A DNA stretch of 41,576 bases from Spirulina subsalsa FACHB-351 (GCF_026130165.1 NZ_JAIHOM010000039.1:1-41576); one strand, 5' to 3'. Counted from the first letter of the stretch, positions 1 through 9,004 are shown. Made by a program: numbers and translations. Notes: generated from the letters alone by a model not told the origin.

Positions 1-59
1 TCCTCCCCTTCTCCCCCACTCCCCCACTCCCCTGCTCCCGGAGTTATTCAGCAAGCCCT
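1..59. repeat. Right part of MITE-like repeat (copy 1)
   Basis: The segment ends in AGTTATTCAGCAAGCCCT, the right terminal inverted repeat of a family seen five more times in this window. The interior is C-rich short repeats of the CCCCTGCTC kind. The left end lies outside the window. No coding capacity is visible. The following stretch to base 217 shows nothing recognisable. Confidence 0.7.
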
Positions 60-217
60 ACCTCTTTTTTCAGGGTCTTAGACTTCTCTGTGCCTTGTCT
101 AGTCAGCTTTCTGGCTCTTCTCAGCCAGTCTTAATGAGTCGGGCCATCCTGATGAATCCCGCAGTTTGCTAAACTGTGTAATGGTCTAATTACACAACAA
201 TTGGAATTGGAGTAGGA

Positions 218-415
218 ATGGAAATCGGAACAAAGGTACAAGTTTGCCGACTCAGAGATCGGGTTGCTAAAGACATTGCCGATAAATTGGGAAAAACTGG
301 GGTGGTCGAAGGCTATAAAATGACCGATGGGAATGGGGTCGGGGCTGTAGTGAAATTTGACGATCAAAGTTCAAGCTGGTTTTTTGAAGACGAACTGCGA
401 GCAATTGAAAACTAA
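218..415 (+). CDS. DUF2862 small protein
   Basis: This 65-residue protein matches my memory of the cyanobacterial DUF2862 family: a compact basic and beta-rich domain with conserved MEIG start, a GKTGVVEGYKM segment and a C-terminal SSWFFEDEL motif. Its biochemical function is not known. The ATG follows a GGAGTAGGA ribosome-binding site. It sits 3 bases before the ArsA-like ATPase, so the two are probably co-transcribed and translationally coupled, at the head of a run that continues into chlG and thrB. The match is by recognition of the family, not by search. Confidence 0.8.
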   Translation: MEIGTKVQVCRLRDRVAKDIADKLGKTGVVEGYKMTDGNGVGAVVKFDDQSSSWFFEDELRAIEN

Positions 416-418
416 GGC

Positions 419-1516
419 ATGGCTCAAGTTTTAACATTTTTAGGCAAAGGGGGCAGTGGTCGCAGTACAGTGGCGATCGCCGCCGCCAAAAAACTCTCCG
501 GCGAAGGGGTGCGGGTGCTATTGGTATCCAGCGATCCTAGCCCCGCCTTTGGTTTGATATTAGGGGTCAACCTAGAAGGGGATCCCCTGAACATTGGCGC
601 GAACCTTTGGGCCGTTCAATTACAAGCCACCCACCTAATCGAGAAGGCCTGGGAAGAGGTGAAGCAACTAGAAGCCAAATATTTGCGATCGCCCACCTTA
701 AAAAACGTCTACGGTCAAGAATTAAGCATATTCCCCGGCATGGATACCGCCCTGTATCTCAACGCCATCCGGGAATATAACACCAGTGGTCAATATGATG
801 TCATTATTTATGATGGCTCCGGCGACTTAACCACCCTGCGGATGTTGGGCATCCCCGAAAACGCCAGTTGGTATTTTCGCCGCTTCCGCCAAGTCTTCCG
901 CGAGTCCGACTTTGGCAAAGCCCTGTCCCCCTTCGTCCAGCCCGTCAGCGCGGCATTATTTAACGTCAGTTGGTCCTTTGATGACTTTGCCGAACAACCC
1001 ACCCAAGAAGTGACCTCCTTATTGGACCAGGGGAAAGCCGCTCTGACCGACCCTAAACAGGTTTTAGCCTATTTAGTCACAACGGAACAAGCCAGTGCGA
1101 TCGCCCAAGCCCAATACCTTTGGGGAAGCGCCCAACAGGTCGGACTCTCCGTCGGCGGCGTGATTGCCAACACAGGCGGTAATAGCGGAGACTTAGCCTC
1201 CCAATTTGCCCCTTTAACCGTCACCCCCCTGCCCCGAACCACCGGGGATGATTGGCAAACCCTCATGGAGGCCTTGCCCTCCCTACAAAATCCCGCCAAC
1301 ATCCCCCAACCCATCACCATTGACGTATCAGCCCGTCAAGTGCGGGTTTTTCTCCCCGGATTTGACAAAAAACAAGTCAAACTGACCCAATACGGGCCAG
1401 AAATTACCATTGAAGCCGGGGATCAACGGCGAAATATCACCCTTCCCCATCCCCTAACCGGATGTCCCGTCAAAGGGGCTAAATTTCAAGATTCTTATCT
1501 CGTGATTTCGGTGTAA
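419..1516 (+). CDS. Get3/ArsA-family ATPase with HSP20-like C-terminal domain
   Basis: This is a 365-residue deviant-Walker-A ATPase of the ArsA/Get3 (SIMIBI) class. The P-loop GKGGSGRST is at residues 9-17; the signature lysine K10 is kept, but the second lysine of the usual GGxGKT is Arg15. A switch-like segment with YDGSGD is near residue 122. The last ~65 residues (VRVFLPGF... to the end) look like the ArsA HSP20-like domain, an all-beta module. Eukaryotic Get3 inserts tail-anchored membrane proteins and bacterial ArsA drives arsenite export; no arsenic genes are nearby. The adjacency to chlG suggests a role in handling thylakoid membrane proteins, which is inference. Confidence 0.82.
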   Translation: MAQVLTFLGKGGSGRSTVAIAAAKKLSGEGVRVLLVSSDPSPAFGLILGVNLEGDPLNIGANLWAVQLQATHLIEKAWEEVKQLEAKYLRSPTLKNVYGQELSIFPGMDTALYLNAIREYNTSGQYDVIIYDGSGDLTTLRMLGIPENASWYFRRFRQVFRESDFGKALSPFVQPVSAALFNVSWSFDDFAEQPTQEVTSLLDQGKAALTDPKQVLAYLVTTEQASAIAQAQYLWGSAQQVGLSVGGVIANTGGNSGDLASQFAPLTVTPLPRTTGDDWQTLMEALPSLQNPANIPQPITIDVSARQVRVFLPGFDKKQVKLTQYGPEITIEAGDQRRNITLPHPLTGCPVKGAKFQDSYLVISV

Positions 1517-1539
1517 AACCTTTATCTACTGCTCCTGTC

Positions 1540-2514
1540 ATGACGAACAACGAAGTCCAAACCGACACAGGTTCTAAAACCCGGCAACTCCTCGGCATGA
1601 AAGGGGCTGCATCCGGAGAAACCAACATCTGGAAAATCCGCTTGCAGTTAATGAAACCCATCACTTGGATTCCCCTCATTTGGGGAGTCGTTTGTGGTGC
1701 AGCCTCCTCTGGGGGGTATGTTTGGGGACTAGAAGACCTGTTAAAAGCCTTTACCTGTATGTTACTCTCAGGCCCGTTAATGGCAGGTTATACCCAAACC
1801 CTCAATGATTTCTATGACCGGGAAATCGATGCCATTAATGAACCCTATCGTCCCATTCCATCAGGGGCAATTTCTGTCCCCCAAGTGGTGACACAGATTT
1901 TAGTCCTACTCTTGAGTGGATTAGGGATTAGCTATCTGTTGGATCTCTGGGCGGGTCATGAATTCCCCTCCATGCTTTGTTTAACCCTATTGGGGGCATT
2001 TTTAGCTTATATTTACTCCGCCCCGCCCTTGAAGTTAAAACAAAATGGCTGGCTGGGGAACTACGCCCTCGGGTCGAGTTATATCGCCCTGCCTTGGTGT
2101 GCAGGTCATGCCCTCTTCGGCCAACTGAACTGGACCATCGTCTGGTTAACCTTGTTTTATAGTTTGGCCGGCCTAGGGATTGCCGTAGTAAACGACTTCA
2201 AAAGCGTAGAAGGCGATCGCCAACTGGGGTTAAAATCCCTCCCCGTCATGTTTGGCGTAGGAACAGCCGCTTGGATTTGTGTCCTAATGATCGACCTCTT
2301 TCAAGGAGGCGTAGCCCTGTATTTGATCACCATTGGTCAAAACCTTTACGCCACCATTCTCCTCCTGTTGGTCATTCCCCAAATCACCTTCCAAGATATG
2401 TACTTTTTGCGTGACCCCCTAAAAAATGACGTGAAATATCAGGCCAGCGCTCAACCCTTCCTCGTTTTAGGAATGTTGGTCGTAGGACTGGCATTAGGTC
2501 ACTCCACGCTTTAA
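1540..2514 (+). CDS. chlG: Chlorophyll synthase ChlG
   Basis: This 324-residue UbiA-superfamily prenyltransferase esterifies chlorophyllide a with phytyl or geranylgeranyl diphosphate, the last step of chlorophyll a synthesis, in the thylakoid membrane. The first Asp-rich motif NDFYDREIDAINEPYRPIPS (near residue 90) and the second, NDFKSVEGDRQLGLKSLPVM (near residue 218), are both intact. About eight hydrophobic segments are visible. The length is normal for ChlG and the N-terminal soluble stretch with RQLLGMKGA is typical. It lies 23 bases after the ArsA-like gene and 22 bases before thrB, so the run is probably one operon. Possession of this gene places the organism among oxygenic phototrophs. 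Confidence 0.97.
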   Translation: MTNNEVQTDTGSKTRQLLGMKGAASGETNIWKIRLQLMKPITWIPLIWGVVCGAASSGGYVWGLEDLLKAFTCMLLSGPLMAGYTQTLNDFYDREIDAINEPYRPIPSGAISVPQVVTQILVLLLSGLGISYLLDLWAGHEFPSMLCLTLLGAFLAYIYSAPPLKLKQNGWLGNYALGSSYIALPWCAGHALFGQLNWTIVWLTLFYSLAGLGIAVVNDFKSVEGDRQLGLKSLPVMFGVGTAAWICVLMIDLFQGGVALYLITIGQNLYATILLLLVIPQITFQDMYFLRDPLKNDVKYQASAQPFLVLGMLVVGLALGHSTL

Positions 2515-2536
2515 CGATTCACCCCCCCTATCCTCT

Positions 2537-3472
2537 ATGCCACTCATTGCTTTTGCAACGGTTCCTGCAACAACGGCCAACTTGGGACCCGGTTTCGACT
2601 GTATTGGCGCTGCTTTAACTTTGTACAATCAATTTGATTTTGTCCTGGGCAGTGAATTTTCCTCAGACCCTTTGAAAATTAAGGTCGTGGGTTCTCAGTC
2701 CAGTCAAGTCAGCACCGATAGCAGCAATTTGGTCTATCAAGCCTTTGCCAAATTTTACGAACAGTTGAAACAAAGCCCGCCCCCGGTGGAAATTACCGTC
2801 AAATTAGGCGTTCCCTTGGCGCGGGGCTTAGGCAGTTCTGCCACCGCAATTGTGGCTGGATTATTGGGGGCGAATCAACTCGCCGGGACTCCCCTGAGTA
2901 CCCGAGACATTATTGAATTAGCGATCGCCATGGAAGGCCATCCCGATAACGTCGTCCCCGCCATCCAAGGAGGCTGTCGTCTCTCCGCCCGCCAAGAAGA
3001 TGGACAATGGCAAATCTGTGAAATTGCTTGGCACAACACCATCCTCCCCGTAGTCGCCGTCCCCAACTTCACCCTCTCCACCGAAGAGGCCCGTTCCGTC
3101 TTACCCCTAGAAGTGAGTCGCCGCGATGCCATTTTTAACGTCTCCCATTTTGGGCTATTAATTAAAGGCCTCGAACGGGGCCGGGGGGATTGGCTCAAAA
3201 CCGCCCTGAAAGACCGCATCCATCAACCCTACCGCCAGTTTCTCATCCCCGGCTATCAAGTGGTTGAAGAAGCTGCCCTAGCCGCCGGAGCCTACGGCCT
3301 GGTAATTAGTGGAGCCGGCCCCACCCTCCTCGCCCTCGCCGACGCACAACAAGCCAAAGCCGTCGCTACAGCCATGACTGAGGCTTGGAATTCCCAAGGC
3401 ATCCCCGCTCAATCTCGGGTCTTAGCTTTAGATGCCCAAGGCGCTAGAAGTAGCCGAGAAATGCGCCGTTGA
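2537..3472 (+). CDS. thrB: Homoserine kinase
   Basis: This 311-residue GHMP kinase phosphorylates L-homoserine to O-phosphohomoserine in threonine synthesis. The N-terminal PATTANLGPGFDCIGAAL motif and the ATP-binding glycine-rich loop PLARGLGSSATAIVAG (around residues 94-109) are present, followed by GHPDNVVPA and, near the C-terminus, VISGAGPTLLAL. Length is typical. There is no strong Shine-Dalgarno before the ATG, consistent with coupling to chlG 22 bases upstream. No other threonine gene is nearby. A MITE-like repeat begins 75 bases after the stop. Confidence 0.96.
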   Translation: MPLIAFATVPATTANLGPGFDCIGAALTLYNQFDFVLGSEFSSDPLKIKVVGSQSSQVSTDSSNLVYQAFAKFYEQLKQSPPPVEITVKLGVPLARGLGSSATAIVAGLLGANQLAGTPLSTRDIIELAIAMEGHPDNVVPAIQGGCRLSARQEDGQWQICEIAWHNTILPVVAVPNFTLSTEEARSVLPLEVSRRDAIFNVSHFGLLIKGLERGRGDWLKTALKDRIHQPYRQFLIPGYQVVEEAALAAGAYGLVISGAGPTLLALADAQQAKAVATAMTEAWNSQGIPAQSRVLALDAQGARSSREMRR

Positions 3473-3547
3473 ACAGGATTGACATGGCCTGTGAACTGGG
3501 CAATAGGGGGTTTAGGGGATTTGAGCATTAAGAATTAATTGTTAATT

Positions 3548-3685
3548 AGGGTCTGCTGAATAAGCCCAACGCTAGACTCAACAAGGGAATAGGTAATAGG
3601 TAATAGATAATTGTTCCCCCGCTCCCCTGCCCCCCTGCTCCCCCGCTCCCCTGCTCCCAACTCCCCGAGTTATTCAGCAAGCCCT
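3548..3685. repeat. MITE-like repeat (copy 2), both ends present
   Basis: The left end AGGGTCTGCTGAATAA and right end TTATTCAGCAAGCCCT are inverted repeats with one mismatch. The inside shares the segment CCCAACGCTAGACTCAACAA with copies at 12295 and 32950, followed by GGAATAGGTAATAG-type repeats and C-rich heptamer-like repeats (about 3613-3660). AATT flanks both ends and may be a 4-bp target duplication. No reading frame of note is inside, so it looks like a non-autonomous element. Confidence 0.75.
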
Positions 3686-3704
3686 AATTATTCCCCATCA
3701 AAAA

Positions 3705-3777
<73 letters not shown>

Positions 3778-4177
3778 TCAGTGAAGCTTAACCATGATAG
3801 CACACATTGACTAGGACGGCCGCCCCCCGCTTGGTTCGCCGAGACAACCGGAGGAAGCACCAGGAAAAAGCTTAGGATGCTTCAATGCGTAGATGTTTTT
3901 GTTCTTACTGACGGTCTGATTGTAGCATAAAGACACGGGGACTGAAGTCCCCCGAGTCGCTTTCCTCTCAGGGCTAAAGCCTCTGAGTTTCCCGCTCACC
4001 GCTATATTTGTTATGAAGACTCAGGATAAACTAAGATAGCGGTTAGGGTTGGGGAAATGAGAAATCAGCAAAGGGACTAGAAGGCGGTTAGTTGTCTGTC
4101 TAGTCCAAGCTAAATCTCTCGTTGATCCCCCCCTAGGAACGCCCATTCCGGCCTGTCAGGAGTCACTTACTCATACT
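3778..4177. other. Gene-free interval before the Npun_F0813-like gene
   Basis: Apart from the IS relic, this interval has no gene I can support. The last ~160 bases presumably carry the leader and promoter of the gene at 4178; an AGGAG lies about 15 bases before its ATG. The short minus-strand open frame across 3811-3999 is explained by the relic. Confidence 0.5.
3815..3999. mobile_element. Probable IS200/IS605-type end relic with two hairpins
   Basis: Two hairpins stand out: GGGGAC-TGAA-GTCCCC (about 3938-3953), and 3967-3987, where CTCAGGGCT pairs with AGCCTCTGAG around a short loop. The second hairpin has a near-copy at 18634-18654, beside an obvious TnpB tail, with paired changes in the stem. 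On the minus strand the hairpin region can be read as a short TnpB-like tail ending in a TAG within the hairpin. I see no intact transposase. Assignment to IS200/IS605 rests on the shared hairpin and is moderately sure. Confidence 0.45.
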
Positions 4178-4840
4178 ATGTTTATTCTCAAACGGCAGGA
4201 TGTTGAACTCTCTAGCATTCAGCACCCCAAGCGAGATCAAAAAATCCCCATTTTAAAATATCAAGATCAGACCTTTCGCTTGATCAGGGTTTTTTCTGCG
4301 GAACAGGCCGATGAAGCGATTAGTTTTTGGAAGGATCTGACCGACAATCAGGGGAAATTTTGCGTCTTACTGCAAGAAAGCGATCGCCATAGTGTTTGGG
4401 GACGAGTTCAACTCGATCAGCTACTGGCAGAAGGAGCCACCTTAGAGGTGGTACCCGATAGTTACACTCAAGCTTGTTTATTAATTTTGCAGGCGGTTTA
4501 TTTTGATATTGAGGAACTCCTCGGGACGAGACAAGCGAAATTATTCCAAAAAGATTTAGCCGGAGCCTTAGATGGTCGGCAATTACCCCAAGCCAATTCA
4601 GAAAAGGCGATCGCCGCACTCCTCGAATGTGACCCCCTCAACACCAATCAACTCCCCCACTGGGAGTCCCAGCATTTGATTTTTATCCTGCAAGCCGTTC
4701 ATGGACTGGGCAAAGCCTACTTCGGGAACACCAACTTTGCCCAGGAAGTAGAAGATATCCTACAAGACCTCCCCGAGGGAGAATGTCAACAGTTCGTCAC
4801 CTGGTTAAAACAATCTCCCATTGGCAAAGATTGGGGCTAA
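4178..4840 (+). CDS. Npun_F0813-like conserved cyanobacterial protein
   Basis: This is a soluble 220-residue protein with no signal peptide or membrane segment. The opening MFILKRQDVELSSIQHPKRD and the FRLIRVFS segment match my memory of a conserved cyanobacterial family (Npun_F0813 type) of unknown role. The N-terminal half is mixed alpha/beta and the C-terminal half is helical. HIP1 sites occur within it. It stands alone between an IS relic and the membrane-protein gene at 5120. I cannot assign an activity. Confidence 0.7.
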   Translation: MFILKRQDVELSSIQHPKRDQKIPILKYQDQTFRLIRVFSAEQADEAISFWKDLTDNQGKFCVLLQESDRHSVWGRVQLDQLLAEGATLEVVPDSYTQACLLILQAVYFDIEELLGTRQAKLFQKDLAGALDGRQLPQANSEKAIAALLECDPLNTNQLPHWESQHLIFILQAVHGLGKAYFGNTNFAQEVEDILQDLPEGECQQFVTWLKQSPIGKDWG

Positions 4841-5119
4841 AGATACAGCACCCCCCCAAAAAAACCAAAACCAAGCTCCGTTAGAATCGAGGTCGCTTGT
4901 GTCCAGAAAACCTCTAGAATAGAAAGATGAAAATAGGCATAATTTAGTCTAAACCCAGTTGAGTGGGCTAAATTCCCCACCCGTTTGTTACGTCTGGGCG
5001 AGTTAACCAGACCTGCACCCCAAACACTGGGGAAGAGCAAGAGGGAGCAATCCCGAGGTCACAGGTTGACTCTTGTGCGAACAAGAGTTAAGAGGAATAA
5101 AGTGCTAAGAGGAAGAGCT
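4841..5119. other. Leader region of the membrane-protein gene
   Basis: An open frame runs upstream of the ATG at 5120 from a TTG at 4985, giving an Arg-rich, low-hydrophobicity stretch unlike the membrane protein that follows. I read this as untranslated leader or as an insertion-derived sequence, not as part of the protein. No promoter is clear. Confidence 0.35.
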
Positions 5120-6076
5120 ATGAGTAGCCCTGTAGAAAATACAGCAGAGTCAGAATCTTGGGTTAAAGGGCAAACCGTTATTTATGGGGGCATTACTTGG
5201 GGCGTTTTATCACTCGCCCTGTTTCTCAGTGGGATATTCCTACCAGACCTTGAAGATTCTATGGTTTACCTAGTAGGAACTTATATCGCCGAATATGTCC
5301 CCTTTATTGCGGGTGTAGCCTTGTGTTATCGAAACTGGCGCAGCCCAAAAATTGCCAGTGGTCGCAATGTTTGGCTAGGCATTGGACTCGGAATTTTATC
5401 TTATTTTATTGCCGACTTAATCTTTGGCATTTGGGAAATTTACTGGGGTTTAGATCCAGAAATTTCCCCAGCCGATTTATTTTATATTGCGTTCTACCTC
5501 TGTGTGGGGGGGGGAATGGTGCTGGCTGTATTTTCGAGACGCTTAAACTTGGAAGTGTGGCAATGGGTGACCTTATCGATCATTGCGATCGCCGGAAGCG
5601 CCCTAGCCATCTGGATTGCCCTAGCCGAACCCGTAGCCTCCGCCGAGATTCTTTCCTCCCCTGTCACCTCCGATCTGGCCACCGAAGAAGGTTTAACCCG
5701 CATTCCCCCCGAATGGTTAATGTCCTTGCAAGACTTCCTCTTGCAATTTTCTAAACCCGTAAACTTCTTCTATATCATTTGTGACGTAGCCCTGCTGATT
5801 GTTGCCGCCATGCTCCTGTTAGCCTTTTGGGGCGGGACTTTTTCTCAATCATGGCGCATGATTGCCGCCGCCGCCTTCGCCAAGTATTTGGCCGATATGT
5901 GGTTTAAGTATGCAGCTACTTTACCCACAGAATACGCCAGTGGTGGTTTTCTTGAAGTATTCTTTGTTTTTAGTGGCATCTTATTTGCCATTGGTGCTGC
6001 TCTAGAATATGACATTTCCAGTCGCCCTCGGAAAAGTCGGCGCAGACGGGCTAACAGTAGCGGTGAAGTAGCATGA
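5120..6076 (+). CDS. Conserved multi-pass membrane protein, unknown function
   Basis: This 318-residue protein has about eight hydrophobic segments (roughly residues 20-40, 47-70, 84-108, 118-138, 148-168, 214-236, 245-262 and 275-295) and a strongly basic C-terminal tail (RKSRRRR at 304-310). The ATG at 5120 is preceded by AAGAGGAAGAG, a good ribosome-binding site, so I prefer it to the TTG 135 bases upstream. Its last codons overlap the start of the next gene in an ATGA arrangement, so the two proteins are translationally coupled. I recognise no enzymatic motif. A thylakoid or plasma-membrane location is inferred from the hydrophobic pattern only. Confidence 0.75.
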   Translation: MSSPVENTAESESWVKGQTVIYGGITWGVLSLALFLSGIFLPDLEDSMVYLVGTYIAEYVPFIAGVALCYRNWRSPKIASGRNVWLGIGLGILSYFIADLIFGIWEIYWGLDPEISPADLFYIAFYLCVGGGMVLAVFSRRLNLEVWQWVTLSIIAIAGSALAIWIALAEPVASAEILSSPVTSDLATEEGLTRIPPEWLMSLQDFLLQFSKPVNFFYIICDVALLIVAAMLLLAFWGGTFSQSWRMIAAAAFAKYLADMWFKYAATLPTEYASGGFLEVFFVFSGILFAIGAALEYDISSRPRKSRRRRANSSGEVA

Positions 6077-7128
6077 GTCCTAGAAAATTAACTGAATCCG
6101 ATAAACAAGAAATCCTGACCCTGTACCGAATGCCCCAAGAAACAACCTCGACCTTGGCGGATCGGTTTCAGGTCAGTAGTTCCACCATTAGCCGCTTTCT
6201 CAAGAGCAACCTAGCAGAAGACGAGTATGAAGACTTGATTCAACAGAAGCGTTTGAGTCGAACGCCAACGGGAGCCGCCCAAGTCATGAGTTTATATGAA
6301 CAACAACAAGATCCCGAGGAGTCGGAAAACGAAGATCACCCGGAAACGGAGGCCATCCCAACCCCTTCCGGCAATCTGACCTTGAGACTCAAAGAGGAAC
6401 TAGACTCCAACCTGACAGAGGAAACGGACAAACCCTTGCGATCGCGCCCAATCCTCACCAGAAGCAAAACCGAGAGTCCATCAGATCGTCCATCCGAGTC
6501 CCAACCTCATCAGTTAGAGTTACTCTCAGAGCGTCCCTTAGAAAGTGACTTTGAGCTAATCCCCTCGGAATCCGCCGACCAACGGAAACCTAAACCCATC
6601 CCCAAAAAGAAAATAACTGTCGGTTCCCTCGTCTCAGGAGAAGACTACTTTGAACTCGACGACGACGAAAACGACGTTCACACCCTAGAAGAAATGCTCG
6701 GGGAAGATATCGGCGATCTCGATGATGAGGATGAGGATCTCGACGACTATGACGAGGATGACTGGGACGAAGACGACGACGAACCCACGATTCCCCATAC
6801 TCACGGCGATAAGGTTAACGTCCTTCCCCTATCCGAGGCCGCTTTCCCCAGAACTTGTTACCTCGTCATTGACCGCTCCGGGGAATTAATCACCCGTCCT
6901 TTAGAAGAATTTCGGGACTTGGGAAATATTCCTCTTGATGAAGTGCAACAGGAAACCCTGCCTGTCTTTGATAATCACCGGGTCGCGAGACGATTTTCTA
7001 AGCGTTCTCAACGGGTGATTAAAGTCCCCGATGGCAGTTTATTCCAAAAAACCCAACCCCATTTACAGGCTAAGGGGATCACACGCTTGTTACTGGATGG
7101 TCAAGTCTATTCTTTGGGCTTAAATTGA
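6073..7128 (+). CDS. Helix-turn-helix protein with long acidic linker
   Basis: This 351-residue protein has three parts. Residues 1-45 form a transposase/Homeodomain-like helix-turn-helix (KQEILTLYRM, TTSTLADRFQVSSSTISRFL). Residues 70-240 are a disordered, proline and acid-rich linker, with almost unbroken Asp/Glu at about 195-237. Residues 245-351 form a compact C-terminal domain (TCYLVIDRSGELITRPL... ending LLLDGQVYSLGL). It overlaps the membrane protein gene by 4 bases. The HTH suggests DNA binding, possibly as a regulator, but the family is uncharacterised to my knowledge. It is not a transposase, because no catalytic domain follows the HTH. Confidence 0.75.
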   Translation: MSPRKLTESDKQEILTLYRMPQETTSTLADRFQVSSSTISRFLKSNLAEDEYEDLIQQKRLSRTPTGAAQVMSLYEQQQDPEESENEDHPETEAIPTPSGNLTLRLKEELDSNLTEETDKPLRSRPILTRSKTESPSDRPSESQPHQLELLSERPLESDFELIPSESADQRKPKPIPKKKITVGSLVSGEDYFELDDDENDVHTLEEMLGEDIGDLDDEDEDLDDYDEDDWDEDDDEPTIPHTHGDKVNVLPLSEAAFPRTCYLVIDRSGELITRPLEEFRDLGNIPLDEVQQETLPVFDNHRVARRFSKRSQRVIKVPDGSLFQKTQPHLQAKGITRLLLDGQVYSLGLN

Positions 7129-7479
7129 CCATCGCTAGACTGCAAGGGGACTGGGACTCTACTCAGTTAAGCATGAAAGTCCTCTGGTCAAAGTCAGGGA
7201 ATCGGCAATCGGGAACAATTATCAATTATCAATACTCAATATCGGGGTCAATCTCTGATTGGCTAGACCAGAGTCTCTGAGGAAATAATCCACTCGCCTT
7301 TAGGCAGTGAAGTGTCAATCTAAGGGGGATTAGATTTCCCCCTCAAACAAACCCCACGCACCCTCGACAATTCCGAATGGGATGGGTAAGATGCTTGGAA
7401 AGCAAGAATCAAGGTGGAAGGATTGCGCTACAACTAGAGATAAACAAAAAAGCTCCTGAGAAACCCGAAAACAAGGAAG
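7129..7479. other. 351-bp gene-free interval with a G-rich hairpin
   Basis: No convincing gene is seen. AGGGGGA (7323-7329) pairs with TCCCCCT (7337-7343) over a 7-base loop; there is no T-run, so it is at best a weak terminator. Short AATTATCAATTATCAAT repeats occur near 7219-7235. The start of the next gene is GTG with GGAAG just upstream. Confidence 0.45.
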
Positions 7480-7911
7480 GTGAAAGTGAACGCATCTGAA
7501 CAAGCGACTAGCTTAACCGTGGCCAGTAAAATTGCTGCCATTGTCAACCTGTTTAAAAGTCAATTTCCCGATGCTAAAGCCGATCTCAAACCTTGGCACA
7601 GTGACCCAGACACCCAAGAATGGGTAGACCCGGACTCCATTGATATTGGATTCCATCTTCCCGGATGGAGTCCCCGCTTTCAGGGTCGCAGTATTTTAGT
7701 CCAAATTCGGTTTCATCAAGACCCCATTGAACACTCTTACCGTTTGATTGGAGTTGAAACGGCAGCCTTTAATCATCAAGGGCAAGCTTGGCGCTTATCA
7801 ACGGTGGACAATTGGCAATTTGTCGGTCAGGCACTGCCTTCTCCGGATGTGGCAGATAAGCTGAAACAGTTTTGTCGTCAGGTGTTGGAGCTATGGAATA
7901 ATGTCACTTGA
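7480..7911 (+). CDS. Conserved hypothetical protein, 143 residues
   Basis: The protein starts at GTG after AAGGAAG. It is soluble and rich in aromatic residues, with DPDTQEWVDPDSIDIGFHLPGW and SILVQIRF segments suggesting a beta-rich fold, then a C-terminal helix (DVADKLKQFCRQVLELW). I have seen similar cyanobacterial proteins of unknown role but recognise no named domain. It is followed 79 bases later by the oxidoreductase gene on the same strand. Coding is supported by length, codon use like its neighbours and the ribosome-binding site. Confidence 0.65.
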   Translation: MKVNASEQATSLTVASKIAAIVNLFKSQFPDAKADLKPWHSDPDTQEWVDPDSIDIGFHLPGWSPRFQGRSILVQIRFHQDPIEHSYRLIGVETAAFNHQGQAWRLSTVDNWQFVGQALPSPDVADKLKQFCRQVLELWNNVT

Positions 7912-7990
7912 GGGGAGATATTTATTTTAAGGTTAAGACGTGACCCGGAAAAGCAGATAATAGAAATCTGTTCAGATGGAGAAAGTCAGC

Positions 7991-8986
7991 ATGAACCCAG
8001 TGCAAGGGAAAATCCGAGTCGGCGTTTTAGGATTTGGAGGATTAGGGCAAGCAGCCGCTACAATCTTAGCCCAGAAACAAGAAATGGAATGGGTGGCGGT
8101 TGCCGACCACAAAGGCTATGCTTACAATCCGGCAGGTTTAGACCCCCAAGCCTGTCGTGCCGTCTATCAAAGCCAAGGCACTGTAGGCTATTTAGAACCT
8201 TATGGCACTCTCAGCCACCAGAGTATTCAAGATTTACTGGAAAAGGCCGAAGTGGATGGTTATTTCTTAGCGTTACCCAATTTACCCAACACATTTATGG
8301 CTTCAGTCGCCCAGCAGTTTATTCAATCGGGGTGGCGAGGGGTGTTAGTCGATGCGCTCAAACGCACCAGCGCGGTGGAACAACTCCTCACGCTACGGGA
8401 AGATTTAAAAGGGGCAGGAATCACCTATTTAACGGGCTGTGGCGCTACTCCGGGTTTATTAACGGCAGCCGCGACCTTAGCCGCCCAAAGTTATAGCGAA
8501 ATCCACAGCGTTAAAATTACCTTTGGGGTAGGGATTGCCAACTGGGAGGCTTACCGGGCCACGATTCGGGAAGATATTGCCCATTTACCGGGGTATAGTG
8601 TGGAGAAAGCCCAGGCTATGAGTGATCAAGAGGTGGCGGAGTTGTTGGACCAAACCAATGGCATTCTCGCCTTAGAGAATATGGAACACGCCGATGATAT
8701 TATGTTGGAGTTGGCGGGAATTTGCGATCGCCATCAAGTCACTGTGGGCGGTGTAGTCGATACCCGCAACCCCAAAAAACCCCTAAGTACCAATGTTCAG
8801 GTAACAGGGCGCACCTTTGAGGGCAAAATCTCCACCCATACCTTTACACTGGGAGATGAAACTAGCATGGCAGCCAATGTCTGCGGCCCCGCCTTTGGTT
8901 ATCTCAAGGCAGGGATTAAGTTCCATCGTCAGGGTTTCTATGGTTTACTCACAGCAGCTGATCTCATGCCTCAGTTTGTGCGTTAA
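7991..8986 (+). CDS. Saccharopine dehydrogenase-like oxidoreductase
   Basis: This NAD(P)-binding Rossmann protein is 331 residues from the chosen start. The dinucleotide loop [13 protein letters not shown] is near the N-terminus and [19 protein letters not shown] mid-protein is typical of saccharopine dehydrogenase-like proteins annotated in cyanobacteria. The substrate is unknown; it is shorter than lysine-pathway saccharopine dehydrogenases. An ATG at 7976 is in frame, but GGAG at 7978-7981 lies 9 bases before the ATG at 7991, which favours the shorter protein. No pathway genes adjoin it. Confidence 0.8.
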   Translation: MNPVQGKIRVGVLGFGGLGQAAATILAQKQEMEWVAVADHKGYAYNPAGLDPQACRAVYQSQGTVGYLEPYGTLSHQSIQDLLEKAEVDGYFLALPNLPNTFMASVAQQFIQSGWRGVLVDALKRTSAVEQLLTLREDLKGAGITYLTGCGATPGLLTAAATLAAQSYSEIHSVKITFGVGIANWEAYRATIREDIAHLPGYSVEKAQAMSDQEVAELLDQTNGILALENMEHADDIMLELAGICDRHQVTVGGVVDTRNPKKPLSTNVQVTGRTFEGKISTHTFTLGDETSMAANVCGPAFGYLKAGIKFHRQGFYGLLTAADLMPQFVR

Positions 8987-9004
8987 TCAGTCACAGATAT
9001 AACC

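Noticed and set aside
4985-5119. N-terminal extension of the membrane protein from a TTG
   Set aside because: The extra 45 residues are Arg-rich and unlike the rest, and the ATG at 5120 has a good ribosome-binding site.
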